Source: Sitta carolinensis
Lineage: Eukaryota > Chordata > Aves > Passeriformes > Sittidae
Reading direction: 5' to 3'
DNA: 64,000 bases
Assembly: GCA_032173965.1 (NCBI GenBank)
Contig: CM063295.1
Span: forward strand, 682,001-746,000
Part shown: positions 32,419 through 44,310 of the stretch, piece by piece
How the letters are laid out: each line of letters begins with the position of its first letter
How positions within the stretch are numbered: the first letter of the stretch is position 1
The notes under the pieces: model-generated
The model's input: the letters and a program-made list of their open reading frames with translations, nothing else
The model's database searches: none
Told to the model about the DNA's origin: nothing
Translations under genes and position numbers: made by a program

Positions 32419-35400
32419 AGAAGAACAAGTCTTTGTTTTTTTTTTTTTTCACCAGAGAAGTCCAAGAGAGTCCAAGCACCAGAGATTCAAGAACCTCAAC
32501 CAGAGGGAAGCAGTTCAGAGCAGACCCGGGCAGTTGGCTCCACAAGCCAGGTGGAGGCTGCCTCCACAGAAGCTCCACACACAGGACATGAATCTCTCGG
32601 CAAGACACCCGTGGAGTAACCTTGTCATCAAAAATACTCTATCATGTCCCAAATTTAGGCCCAGGAGGAAAGCCCAGCTGGATTTCATTTCCTTCTCCAA
32701 GCATTTCCTTCTACTGCTGTGCCTGTATTTGTATATCTACAGACACACAAACTACCTCCTCAGCCTCAGCACCTCCCTGCCATGCAGGAGCCCCAGCACC
32801 AGGGCAGGCAGGCCCAGGAGATACCATCAACTGGGCTGCTTCAAAGCCATGCAGCTGATTAAGGAAATAGCAGAGGTGCCTGTCTGGGGGATATGGTGAT
32901 TAAGGATGTCTCCATCTCCAATCAGCCTCGGAGACTGCTGGAATATTGACTAGTGCCCCACAATGCCATGGAGCAGCTCCACACCTGATGTGTCCTGTAT
33001 CATTCAGGAGAAGTCAGAGGGTGTGCAGAGTGAGGAGGAAGCCTCTGGAGATGGCTCCCTCGTCCAGTGGAAGAGAGCAAGACATCTGCTCCCAACACTG
33101 GACAGGGCTGGACTTTTCTCCTTCCCCTCATTCAGAGAGAAACCAGTACTCATTCAGAGTGAGTTAATCTCACTTTTGATCAACTCTTCACAAGAGCCTC
33201 ATAACCTACAACTGCATTTTGGGATCTACAAATTACTCCCACGGGGTATGGAAGGCCTCAGGAGCTGCCCCAGCACAAACACAAGGGTTTGCCTGCTTCA
33301 AATTTTCTCTTTGTATCCTTGCAATCCCAAGGTTCCCAAGAAGGAAAGGAGCACCTTTTCCACCAATCCAGTCCTCCAGCTGAGGCTCCAGGCCACATCC
33401 TGTTGAGTTTGAGTGTTTCCAGGAGAAACTTCAGAGCTGAACAGAGAAGGGCCCAGATGAGCACAATGGATGTGGGGGATAAGGAAACAGAGACGGTCTG
33501 TAAGAGCCTCCACAGAGGTCCCATTGCAAGTTTCCTTCCATAACAACCAGGACACTCCTCACTCAAAGCTAAGGGGGGGGGGGGGGCAGCCAAGCCCTCC
33601 ATGGAGTCAGACAACCAAAGACACACAGGGCTCACCACAGAGCCAAATCCCACTTCTGCTTCTGCTGGATGTTTCTCACATCACTTGGGAAACATGACCA
33701 GGCCCATCTTCCTTTCCATGCCTGCAGCAGAGGCGTCTCCTCCAGTCCATGGCAACATGGAGGTACCCAAACGCATTCCTCTCCTGCCCACACCAGCCAA
33801 CAGCACTCTGGTGATGCCCAGTTCCCCCCACCACCTACGATGGCACTCTGGACACCCAGCCCAGACACCACCACTTCTCTTTGGACAGGCAAATCACACC
33901 CCTCCTCTTCCCATGCCTTCGTTTCCCCATGGCAGAAGCACACCAGCCTTTGGGTGCCATCCCACCCCAACCCCAGCAAAATAGTGAGGCTTAATTCATC
34001 CCAGCCTGCAAAGCCCCCGAGATCCCCCCTCCACCACCATGCAACTCCTGAGCTGGGCTTTGTTTAACCCCGGTGTGCAGACAGGGGCAGGCACCCAAAC
34101 CCACAGCCCCACTGCCTTCCCACAGCCCCACTGCCCCCAAGGGGCAGCACAGGGATCAGTTTCTGTGAGACGACAACTTCCTTCTTTCTTTTTGCTGGAG
34201 TTAACTGGATTTAGACTGGATTTCAGTTACATTTGTGGGTAGCCTTTCTGGAGACATCCTCCTGCCTGATGCTGGGGAGAGCTGTCTGAAACCACGGGCA
34301 CTTCATGTGTGTTTGAATTCTGATCTCCCCATGGTTCAAAATCCTGGGAAAATGAATCAGTGTTGCTGAGGTGAAGTTTTTGGTTTGGAAGTGTTAGACT
34401 GCAAGTAACTGGCTGTCCAGTCAAGCTGTTGGGAATTTGGGCTCCCTCCTTTGGCTCTCCCACACATCCCTGAGCAGGAGTCCACAAGGCAACGAGCACG
34501 GCCTCCAGGACGTTTGGGGGCTTGCAGGCCAGGGAAGCACAGGCACACCAGGAGCCTGCCCTCTGCCAAAACCCGACACCGCTCTGGAATGTAGAAACTG
34601 CAAACGATACTTTAATTCCATAGGCACTTAACGGTAGCTCCCGCCTTGGGAAATACTGGGAAAGGCACATGCTCAGCAGCACTTACACAGAGCACATCCA
34701 GCCCCAGCCTAATCCATGGGCTGGAAACCATGCTGTCTTTATCAAAACCTCCCAGCCCGGCTAGCCCCCCACCTGCTTGTTCTTGAATCAGCAAGAAACA
34801 CTGTGAGGCCCCAGCCAGGCCTGGAGCCACAGCTCAGCTCTCCTCAGCTCCCTGCTGGTGCAACGGGAAGGAGGAACACTGGCAGTGGGGACACTGCCCA
34901 CGGTGTCCTCTTGCCACCCACAAACCTCGATGGCCACAGAGCTGTCCTGCTGTACCTCACGTGGATGGCCAAAAGGCTCTCCCATCCAGCCTGGGCACTG
35001 CAATGTCACCACGGTCCTCCCCACCCAGGACACTTGTGTGCTGAATGGTTTTGTGCAGATGCCCCCTCTCCTCACAGGGAACATCCCAGAGCACACCCCA
35101 AGCCCCCAGGCACAGGGGCCCTGCACTAAGTCCTGCTGCACCCCGTGTCCAGTGCTGACAGGTCAGTGCTGCTGGAGGCTGTGTCCTCTGTCTCACAGGG
35201 GACGTGCTCAGACACACCACTTAAGGAGCCAAGAGAACCTGCAGGACTCAGCCCCAAGTGCTCTGCTCCCCCCAGGAGCTCACAGCTTCCATGCTTTCAC
35301 CCTGCTCTGCACCTTCAGCCTCCCCTGCAGGGGGACATGACATCACCAGCAGCTCCGTGGGGAGGTGAAGAGTCAGGACAGACCCACAGAAACAAAGGTC

Positions 35401-36470
35401 AGAGGATATGGGAAACTTAGAAGAGCCACATGACAAACTAAGCAACAGCCACGGTTGGATTTATTACCAGGAGGGAGGATGTGAACTTCAGGAGAGTTTG
35501 CAGTTAAGATCTGGCACCTCGCAGTGCTCAGGCGATGACGCTGGAGCTCAGCACAGGGGGATGAAGGCTGTTCTCACCTTTCAGGAACTTCCTGCTCTGG
35601 TTTCAGCTCTTCCTTCCTTCCTCTCAAGCTGTCCCCTCTGAAGTGGGTGGTTTTGGAGACCAAAGGATAAAACAATCTGATACTCCGTTCCCGAAAAGGG
35701 GCTTTCAGGTCCCTGCTGCCACACTCCAAAGGCTCTCAGTGGCACAAGGGGTGGGGCTGCCTATTCCCAGGGCAGGTGCCACATCCCATAGCTCAAGAGA
35801 CTTTCCTGGGCCCCTGCTGATGCTTCCACCTCCCCTCTTCCAGCCCACCATGGGCAGCAGCAGATGGGCTCCTGTTCCTGTCTGCAAACTCCTCTTGCCC
35901 TCCAGAAATGCACTGCACAGGGAGAGCTGTTCCACAGGTTTCTGCTGTCACCTGACATGTCACACCATTTACTGTGTGTGACACAGCCCAGACCTGCAGC
36001 ACGAGGTCCCTCTCCACATCACAGCCTACCTGGATGGAGATACACTGTGCCTGCACACCAGCACAAGCATTCAGTGCTTCTCCTGCCCTGGGTCACACAG
36101 CTACTGTGACCTTAAAAGCTCACCTGACCCAGAGGTGTGCAATAGGTGACCCACACTGGATTAAGGTCATCATGATGGAAAAAATCTAGAGTACTTAGTG
36201 TAAAACCCTCCTCTAACCTCTAGCACTGAACCAGCCCCTCAACTCAAGGCTCTGCATGGCGAACATGCAGGCCTCTGGACCAGGAGCAACTACTGCTCCC
36301 CCCTGTGCTGCTCTCCAGTGTCTCCGTGCTCAGATACACTCCTGAAGAACAGGTCCCTTGTTATGTCCTGTGTCAAATTCTGATTCTTCAACAGAAAAGA
36401 CTCAGTAGATATCTAAGGCTCTACACAAGCTCTCTTTGATCCTGCACGTAGCTGGTCTCTGAGCATTCCA
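32419..36470. other. Unique DNA, no gene recognised
   Basis: A long stretch without recognisable exons or clear mobile elements. It contains the 14-G homopolymer at 33573-33586. The 225-codon plus frame at 32222-32899 starts inside the CR1 copy and is not supported as a gene. Other frames (33601-33984, 34227-34682, 34858-35340) show no domain. Confidence 0.5.
33573..33586. repeat. Poly-G tract (14 G)
   Basis: Fourteen uninterrupted G residues on the plus strand, a potential G-quadruplex or assembly-sensitive site. Confidence 0.95.
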
Positions 36471-36862
36471 TAAAATCACAGAATCACAGAATGTCCTGAG
36501 TGGGAAGACACATACAAGGATCATCGAGTCCACCTCTTGGCCCTGCACAGACACCCCAACAATCCCACCCTGGGCATCCCTGGCAGCGCTATCCAAACAC
36601 TCCTTGACTTCTGACAGCCCTGGGGCTGTGCCCATTCCTGGGGAGCCTGGGCAGTGCCCAGAACCCTGTGAGGGAAGAGCCTTTCCCTTATCTCCAGCCT
36701 AAACCTCCCCTGGCACAGCTCCAGCTGTTCCCTGGGTCCTGTCCCTGTGACAGAGAGCAGAGATTGGAGCTGCCCCTCAGGATGAAGCTGTAGCCACTAA
36801 CGAGGTCTGACCTCAGTCCCCTCCAGCTGAACATACCAAATGCCCTCAGCCCTTCATTCGGT
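36471..36862 (-). mobile_element. CR1 LINE 3' fragment (about 390 bp)
   Basis: The minus-strand tail carries a repeated GATTCTGTGATT. Next come GGATGATC/CTTGTATGTGTC, GGTGTCTGTGCAGGGCC, CAGGGATGCCCAGGGTGGG, CTGGGCACTGCCCAGGCTCC, CAGGGGAGGTTTAGGCTGG and TCTCTGTCACAGGGACAGG. It is the same CR1 subtype as 7790-8046 but longer, reaching into the ORF2 C-terminal coding part. It has frameshifts and is not functional. Confidence 0.94.
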
Positions 36863-38088
36863 CAGGTGAGGTCCTTGCACCTAAAGGTAAAGGTTCCCGT
36901 GTCCTACAGTACCAGTGAACACCTATACCATCTCCAAGGGTCTGAGCAGTACAGCCTCTGGCTCTGCCTAGCATAGGGTGTCCAGAAACACAACCATCAG
37001 TTCACGCACCACTGACTCCAAGGTGGTTCTTTGGCAGGCTCAGATCCCACACATGTCCATTGGAGAACATCCCTGCCTGAGTGCTCCTCCATGTAGCTCT
37101 GGTTTCCTTGAGACCTCAACCCATGACCAAGCCCCTCAAAACCATGAGTCAAAAGAGAGTCCTGGCTATTTTAGTGTGTGTGTCACATCAGACAGCAGGG
37201 AGAACACTGCTCTCCCAGTGCCACCTGCACTGGTTTCTCCTCCCAGAGAGCCCTGTTTGCCACCTGGGGTGAGCAATCCCCACCCTGCCTGTACACTGCC
37301 ACTTCACAGCAGCAATCCCTCTTCCCACAGAGCTCCTGCAGGCCAGAACTGGGTTTTGTGCTCTGTCTTAGCGAGACAGGGAGGGAGAAGCCCCTTGTGA
37401 CCGCCTTGCCAGAGCACCATGCCTGTGGGCTGGAACAGCTGTGGCTTCCCAACATTCCTTGTGGCTCCAGCTCCCCAGCCAAAACAAAACCAACATTTTC
37501 CCGGTTTTGGTTTTTTTTTTTTAATTTATTTTTTTTTATTCCCCCTTCTCCTTGAAGCCAAACAGGAGGAGGGGGTCCCCAGAGCACTTAGCCAAAGTTG
37601 CATTGGCTGGAAAGCAGCTATTCCCAGCCAGTTCCCTACTTCCAGACGTGTTCCTGCAGCCCTGTCCCCACAGCAGCCCTTGGGCAAGCAGGGCATGTAG
37701 GGTTACACTGTGGGATGATGCCTTGGAGCGACACTGTGGCACTGGGACATGCAGTGATCACACAGGGACACTGTCTGCTTCTGGCTTATGGAAATCACTG
37801 CTGCTCCTGGAGGAGCTGGGGAAGCACAGCTGGGTTCCATCACCAGGGAGCCAGCGTGTGCCTCTTTAGAAACATCCCCGAGAATGGCGAGTGAGAGGAA
37901 GGACAAGGCAGCTCCAGGGATAACACCAGCCATGTTCATGTGGCCCCACAGCCACATCAGGAGCTGTGGGGCTTTCCAAGGAATATGAAAAATGATCCGG
38001 AGGGTCCCCTACATGGTGTGAGCACAGCAAGTGTGGCCTGGGTAGAAAGGAGGGAATCCCACCTCGAGGCTGCAGAGTGGACACAGAT
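36863..38088. other. Unique DNA, no gene recognised
   Basis: No gene recognised. A T-rich run occupies about 37500-37545. Confidence 0.5.
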
Positions 38089-38144
38089 TCATCCAATATT
38101 CTGAGTTGGAAGGGACCCACAGGGATTACTGAGTCCAGCTTCTA
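38089..38144 (-). mobile_element. Short CR1 LINE tail fragment
   Basis: On the minus strand AGAAGCTGGACTCAGTAATC, then CTGTGGGTCCCTTCCAACTC and AGAATATTGGATGAA match the last 55 bp of a CR1 subtype. It is very heavily truncated. Confidence 0.75.
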
Positions 38145-38412
38145 AGAAAATCGCTCACATGGGGATTGAAGTGAGCCCTGTTTGTGCCACTCCAGTGAGC
38201 CAGTGGCATCCCCACCTGTCACCTTCACAGAGGCTCCTGCTACCCACACCACCCCATGGCAGGGCTGCTAGCCATGAGATGGTGTCAGGAGGAGGGCACA
38301 GCTTCTCTGCTGTCACCAAACATCCAAATCCACCATCCCAAGCCATCCCACTCTGCTACAGAGCACAGTGAAATGCAACTGGAAGGCAGGCTCACTCTCC
38401 AAGACACTGGGA

Positions 38413-38710
38413 TGTTACTGTGACACAGATAGAAACACACAGTAACACACACAACAGGTGTTCAGGCAGAGAAGAAGAAAGGAAGAAGATTCTAGTTTAT
38501 TGTTGACTTCGTATCTATAAGTTTCTGGACAGTGATCAGAGATTGGACAGAGAGGTTACCACCTCTCCATCTCCACTGGTCACTTGAGAAGTCCATCAGG
38601 TGATATCTTTTACAAAGGAATGTAAACATGATTCTTGTTTATCTTACAATTCATGAGAACTGAGTCTACTATACTAAAACAAATCAGAAGGCTGATTTTC
38701 AGGGACAACA
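38413..38710 (-). mobile_element. Solo LTR (298 bp), ERVK-like, copy 1 of 3
   Basis: Bounded by TGTTACTGTG on the left and GGGACAACA on the right (TG...CA). Flanked by a perfect 6-bp target duplication CTGGGA (38407-38412 and 38711-38716). By comparison with the plus-oriented copy at 44007-44304, which has AATAAA at 44216-44221, this copy points to the minus strand. It differs from copy 2 at only about eight positions by eye, so it is a young or gene-converted insertion. No internal retroviral genes remain, as expected after LTR-LTR recombination. The 6-bp duplication supports an ERV2/ERVK or alpharetrovirus-like integrase. Confidence 0.95.
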
Positions 38711-38716
38711 CTGGGA

Positions 38717-39344
38717 CATGAGGATGTGTTGAGCCCTGTCCCTAAGCAGGAAAAGTAGCAGGGAGCAGTGAGGAGCCCCAGCTGCCAGGGATGGCTGGGA
38801 TTTACCTTGGCTGGCTGCCCCACACCCCCCAAACTGGTCTCACTCTCCCTCTCCTCAACAGCAGCCCCAGAGCTGCAAATCCCAAACAGCTCCAAGCTGG
38901 CTTGGGAAGCTGTGTGGTTGAGAAGCTAAAGCAAAGCTCAAAGTCCACAAGCCCATGGTGTTAAGGCACCATACAAAGGTGCCAGCCTGGACAGGGCAAA
39001 GGGGACACTGCTGGGCTGTCCCATGCACAGTAAGTGCTGAGAAATGTGGGCACATCAGTCCATGTGCCAAGGGACTCTGGGGATGGCAGGAGAGGACTGT
39101 GAGCACAGAGCCCTCACCATAACGGGTTTCTTTCAGAGCTGTGAAAATTAACTTTGATCACCACAGGGCAAACCCTGGCACTGCTGCTCTGCAGCTGAGT
39201 TTGAGCAGAGTGAGAATGGGGTGAGAGTGGGGTGAGCAGGGGAGAGGCTGCCAGACTGGGCATCCTCCTGCCTGGGTGTCTGCTGCAAACACAGAAGCTG
39301 AAATTCTCTGCTTGCATTAGAGGAGCACAGATTCAACAATTATA
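38717..39344. other. Unique DNA, no gene recognised
   Basis: No gene recognised between the solo LTR and the long CR1. Confidence 0.5.
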
Positions 39345-40115
39345 ACAGCTGGAGCAGTGGTCAAGCCCCACTGCATGAGGTTTAACAAGGCTCATTGCCA
39401 GGTCCTGCACTTGGGAAACCACAACCCCCTGCAGCTCCAGGCTTGGAGCAGGGCAGCTGGAAAGTGCCCAGCAGGAAAGGCCCTGGGGGTGCTGGTGACA
39501 GCAGCTGAACCTGAGCCCAGGTATGCCCAGGTGGGCCAGAAGGTCAGAGGCACATGGCTTGGATGAGCCATGGCATGGCCACAGACCCAGGGTAGTGACT
39601 ATCCCCTGTGCTGGGCACTGCTGAGGCACCCCCAGTCCTGGGTCAATTCTGGCTCCTCATGACAGAAAAGACATTGAGGGGCTGGAGCAAGGACAGAGAA
39701 CGGAGCTGGGGAAGGAGCTGGAGCCCCAGGAGAGGCTGAGGGAGCTGGGAAAGGGGCTCAGCCTGGAGAAAAGGAGGCTCAGGGGGAACCTTCTGGCTCT
39801 GCACAACTCCCTGACAGGAGGGGAAGCCAGGGAGGGGTTGGGCTCTGCTCCCAGGAAACGGGCAGAACAAGAGCAAACAGCCTCAACTTACACCAGAAGA
39901 GGTTTAGATTGGATACTGGGAAAATTTCTTAATAGTAAGGGTGGTCAGGCACTGACACAGGCTGCCCAGGGCAGTGGTGGAGTCCCCATCCCTACAGGGA
40001 TTTAAAAGCTGTGTGGATGTGCCACTTGTGGCTTGGCAGTGCCAGGTTAATGGTTGGACTTGCCTATCTTGGAGGTCTTTTCCAAACCTACTGATTCCAT
40101 GACTATGATTCTGTG
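39345..40115 (+). mobile_element. Longest CR1 LINE copy, ORF2 C-terminal region and 3' end
   Basis: About 770 bp. It includes the part encoding the C-terminal end of the CR1 ORF2 reverse transcriptase: FNKAHCQVLHLG is readable from about 39380, then LGVLVTA near 39485. The later nucleotide blocks GGAGAAAAGGAGGCTCAGGG, AGGTTTAGATTGGATACTGG, GCTGCCCAGGGCAGTGGTGG, AATGGTTGGACTTGCC and the tail CCATGACTATGATTCTGTG follow. Stops and frameshifts show it is dead. CR1 encodes an endonuclease-reverse transcriptase, but the catalytic domains are absent here. Confidence 0.95.
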
Positions 40116-41283
40116 TTTAATGGCTTACAAAGAAACGGCTGCCTGCTCACCATAGCAGGGAAGTCTCCATAATGGGAAAAAAATTACATTCACCAAGGAA
40201 TGGTAAAAAGGAAATGCTGTCCTGGTGAGCAGGAAATGTCACCTAGGACAGGGCAGGAGTACGTACCAGTGTGAGGTGGGAAGTGGTCCCAGCTGGGCTG
40301 GTACAGCCAAGAGGCAGAGGCACATCCTGTGTGGGGAACATCCACTCTGGAAATGCTAAAATCTGCTCCTCAGCCACCAAGACAGGGAGAAAATCAGAGA
40401 TGTGCCAAATTTAACAGCAAGCAATGCCTTGTCAGTTAACATGACTTAATTGGTAAATTCCTAACTAATTCAAAAGTTCTGTGGTAAAATGTGCCACACT
40501 CTGCACCCTTCAGCCAGGCTATCAACAGATGGGGAGGGAGCAGGTTCCCATCGTTCTTGTTCCTGTGCCTGAGGCACAGGGAACAATCTTGGGACGAGAG
40601 ATCCCCCAGGGCTGGGTCGAATATCCCCAGCCCTGCCCATGGGACTGCAGCTCCTCTGCAGAGGCTCCCACAGCGAGCTGCAGCCTAGGGAAAGAGTTAA
40701 CACTTCCCCGATTTCTGACAGTGTTATTCAATACATTATTGACGTTGAAAAGTCGTCACGTTACAAGCCAGCAGTCCACGAGTATTAGGGGTAAAATAGA
40801 GGCACGCAGAGACACACAGAGCATGGAGTCATGGGCCCCTCTGAGCTACGGTTACGTTACCCGCACACAAACTCCTTTCCCAGACTCGTTTTCCTCCCCC
40901 ATTTGGGGCGAAACCGACTCGTCTGTTATTTGCATTTAATGCCACAGTGAATCCCTAAATCCAGCTCAGGGAATGGATTACCGAGGGGGGAGGGATAGCT
41001 ACATTGGGGTTTTTTTCTCAGGCTTCAGCAGTTCTGATGCTCTGTGGTTGAAATGAGGAGTGGGACGGTGGTGCTGGGGACTGGAGTCTCTTCATGGCTG
41101 CTTGGCCAGGCCCATGTCCCCAGACTGGAGGAACCTCCCCAACCATGCTGGCTGCAGAGCCTCTCCCAGCAGAGCCCATGTGCTCTGCCCAGCACATCTC
41201 AGCCCTGCTGCCCAGCACATCCCTGTTGGCTCTGAGTGCTGAGGTTCCCATGGAGCTGGGGCTGGCAGCTGTCTGTGCCAGTT
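40116..41283. other. Unique DNA with a possible conserved element
   Basis: No gene recognised. The segment 40725-40980 has CpG-containing, repeat-free, motif-dense text quite unlike its surroundings (see the separate entry). Confidence 0.5.
40725..40980. promoter_or_regulatory. Possible conserved non-coding element
   Basis: Contains TTATTGACGTTG, AAGTCGTCACGTTAC, GGTTACGTTACCCGC and a perfect POU octamer ATTTGCAT at 40928-40935 inside TTATTTGCATTTAAT. Retained CpGs outside a GC-rich island and dense motifs suggest constraint. This is inference and needs cross-species alignment. Confidence 0.3.
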
Positions 41284-41735
41284 TCACAGAATCCCAGGAT
41301 GGTTTCGGTTGGAAGGGGCCTTAAAGCTCATCTCACTCCACCCCCTGCTGTGGGCAGGGACACCTTCCACTAGCCCAGGTTGCTCCAAGACCCATCCAAC
41401 CCAGTCTGGAACACTCCCAGGGATCCAGGGGCAGCCACAGCTGCTTTGGCACCCTGTGCCAGCACCTTCCCACCCTCCCAGGGAACAATTCCTTCCCAAT
41501 ATCCCATCCAGCCCTGCCCTCTGACAGTGGAAGCCATTCCCCCTTGAGCTGTCTCTCCTCACTCTAGGCCCAAGTCCCTGTCCAGCTCTCCTGAAGCCTC
41601 TTTAGGCACTGGAAGGGGCTCTAAGGTGTCCCCAGAGCCTTATCTTCTCCAGGTGAACACCCTCAGATCTCCCAGCCTGGCTCCAGAGTAGAGGGGCTGG
41701 CGCCAGCTTTCGGAGCATCTTTGTGGCCCTTGGAA
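41284..41735 (-). mobile_element. CR1 LINE 3' fragment (about 450 bp)
   Basis: The minus-strand tail CCTGGGATTCTGTGA is followed by GGCCCCTTCCAACCG, the GCAGGGGGTGGAGTG area, GCACAGGGTGCCAAAGCAGC, GGATATTGGGAAGGAATTG, CTGTCAGAGGGCAGGGCTGG and CTTCAGGAGAGCTGGACAGG. It ends in the segment coding for the ORF2 C-terminus (GGAGAAGATAAGGCTCTGGG). 5'-truncated and dead. Confidence 0.95.
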
Positions 41736-43523
41736 CTGTTAATTGCAGAACACCAGCATCACGATGGTTCCCAGAAACAGCTGTATTTTATTCCCTGTCT
41801 CTTCCTCCAGCCCACTCATCCTCCACTCCAGACCCCACAATGGTGATGGTGCTTCTCTGGGGAGGTCACGCCCAGCAGCAGAAAAAGAAAATCTAAAAGT
41901 AATTTAAGGAGCGTCATCCGTGCAGCCAGTACTGAGGAGAGGAATCCCACTGTGGTACAGACCTCGGTCTGCCATGAGGCCAGAGCATCCTGAGGGCTTC
42001 AGGTTCTACCAGCTGCTCCAGCCACGGGCATCTCAACCCTGCCAAGCCTACAGGAGCCACAAACTGCACCTTGTCCCCCTGCCCCAGGTGAGCTGGGAAG
42101 GTCATGAGGCCCAATGTGATGGCAGGTAGGGGCCAGCAGACACTGCTGGCAGGGCAGGCAGGGGTCCCACACACCTGCACACCGTGGAGCTGGCCATGCA
42201 CAGGGCAGAGCAGGCTGGACAGGCCCAGGGAGCTCACCAGGCACACTCCCTCTCTCCTCATGTTTTATTCCATCTCCTGATGGGTGAAATGTGTCCTTAA
42301 TTTGTTCAGAAAGAAAAAGCGAGTGAGCTGCATTCTCACACCCCTAACGAAGACAACACGCAAAGCCCTTTCAAAGACGGCGCCACACATACGACGCACT
42401 GCCTTGTTCTAATTAACGATGTCTTTTCTCATTAGCCACGGCTGCATGTGCCCTGGGCCACGCTGCCTCTTGGGCAAGGGCCCCACGGTGTCCCCTCCTG
42501 CCCGGCAGCACCGGCTGGGCACTCCTTGGCCCAGGGCTGAGCGGTGCCTCCAGGCTCCAAGGCCGAGCAGGGGCAAAGCAGCACATCCAAGCCCTTCCCA
42601 GACTATCTGTCCCCAGAGGGCTGTTTCTGGCTTTCTGGCGTTTGAGAGAGAGGGGTGCATCTGGTTTTAATCTCACCCCTTGCGGTAGCTGTCACCATGA
42701 GTTTGCTGTCAGGGTAAAAGATGCCTTCACACAGCCTCGTGCCAAAGCAGCAGACATGGAAACCCCAGGCCGCAGCAAAAACCCCGATGTCCTGGGCTAC
42801 CCTGGGCTCTCCCCCTGGCCCAGCAGGCAAGGCAGGGGCTATCAACCCATGTCATTGGTGGGCAGGGTGGGCACATAAGCACAAGAGCCCAGGGATGTGG
42901 CACTGGGGAGCACACCCCTCCCTTTCAGTCAGCAGCACTGGGGACCTGCAGCAGCACCCTGGACCGTGGGCGCTGCGCCAGGCCAGGCACTGCAAAGCCC
43001 CTAGGGCTCTTGGCCTGACCCGGAGTGCGCTGCAGCTGAGAGTCTGTGCTCCAGTTGCCTCTTCCCTTCTCACAAAAAACACAGGGAACCACAAGAACCA
43101 CAAAAATGCCTCTTGTCCGCAGCACAGAGCCTGTCTCTCTGAAGGGCAGGGCATGCTGCCGGAGGACCGGCCACACCACTCACCCCGCCTGGGCTCCTGG
43201 AGAGCCGCCAGCCTTTGGAAGCAGCTGTCACATAAAAGCAAATCCCGAAAGCCATCGCACTGACAGCGGAGCAGCTCTGATGCCCGCTCGGCTTTGACGC
43301 TGCTCCATGCCGGTTCAGTCCAATGGCTCCCCCCGCAGCCCCTCCCGCGTGTTCGCGCCTGCCAGGAGCCTCCTCCTCCTTGGGATCACGGTGCTGTGAC
43401 ATCACCCTGCCAGGCCACGGTGACAACGGTGACATCACAGCTCGGGGAGGCCGGCAAACCTACCCCCTTCCCAAGCATGGGGAGAAGGGAAGTAAGCAGG
43501 GAAAAGGCAGAGGATAGTGTGGA
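41736..43523. other. Unique DNA, no gene recognised
   Basis: No exon recognised. The 115-codon minus frame at 41914-42261 and the 180-codon plus frame at 42721-43263 have no known domain. Positions 42280-42440 are AT-richer with retained CpGs and a TTCTAATTAACGATG motif near 42408, a possible conserved element. Positions 43280-43450 are CpG-richer with TCCAATGG at about 43319 and two GTGACATCAC CRE-like sites. Confidence 0.45.
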
Positions 43524-43730
43524 CATCACAGAATCATGGAATCATTACGGTTGGAAAAGCCCTCTAAGATCATCGAGTCCTACCACTAACCAAGGACTGC
43601 CAGGTGCTCCACTGAAATTTGTCCCCAGATGCCATATCCACATGTTTTTGAACACTTCCAGGGATGCTGACTCCACTGGTGATGTCAGCAGAGGCTGGAG
43701 CAGAGCAGCACCCAGGTTGTCCAAGCAGGA
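43524..43730 (-). mobile_element. CR1 LINE 3' fragment
   Basis: The minus-strand tail ATTCCATGATTCTGTGATGT is followed by GGGCTTTTCCAACCG, GTGGTAGGACTCGATGATC, AGCACCTGGCAGTCC, GTTCAAAAACATGTGGATATG and TCATGACATCACC-like text. It is a CR1 subtype with the 'FKNMWIWHLG' coding end (visible in the minus frame), related to the 40-kb copy. Its 5' border is uncertain. Confidence 0.9.
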
Positions 43731-44006
43731 ACTGACCTCACCCCATCTCCAGGCCATATGGTCATCCTATTGAAGGAACCTGCAAGGAAAGGGGTTGGAA
43801 GTTGGAACTCAGATGAGCATTCCCCAGCTGCATCTGGGAATGCCAGCCAACACCAGTGTAGGAAAATCAGTTCCTCTTGCCATGTCCTGGGATGTCCTGG
43901 CAGGCACAACTCCTCCTGCACCATGCCCAGCTGGAAGAGAGGCCAGCTCCAAAATATCCCCAGCCCCATGGGCCATGTCCTGTTCCACACCAAAGGGCTC
44001 CAAGGG

Positions 44007-44304
44007 TGTTGTCCCTGAAAATAAGCCTTCTGATTTGTTTTAGTATAGTGGAGTCAGTTCTCATGAATTGTAAGATAAACAGGAATCATGTTTACATTCC
44101 TTTGTAAAAGATATCACCTGATGGACTTCTCAAGTGACCAGTGGAGATGGAGAGGTGGGAACTTCTCTGTCCAATCTCTGGTCACTGTCCAGAAACTTAT
44201 AGATACGAAGTCAACAATAAACTAGAATCTTCTTCCTTTCTTCTTCTCTGCCTGAACACCTGTTGTGTGTGTTACTGTGTGTTTCTATCTACGTCACAGT
44301 AACA
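44007..44304 (+). mobile_element. Solo LTR (298 bp), ERVK-like, copy 2 of 3
   Basis: Starts TGTTGTCCCTG and ends CACAGTAACA. Flanked by a perfect 6-bp target duplication CAAGGG (44001-44006 and 44305-44310). A polyadenylation signal AATAAA lies at 44216-44221, fixing plus orientation. The sequence is the reverse complement of the copies at 38413 and 56750, with about 97 per cent identity to the first by eye count. No internal retroviral region remains. Confidence 0.95.
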
Positions 44305-44310
44305 CAAGGG

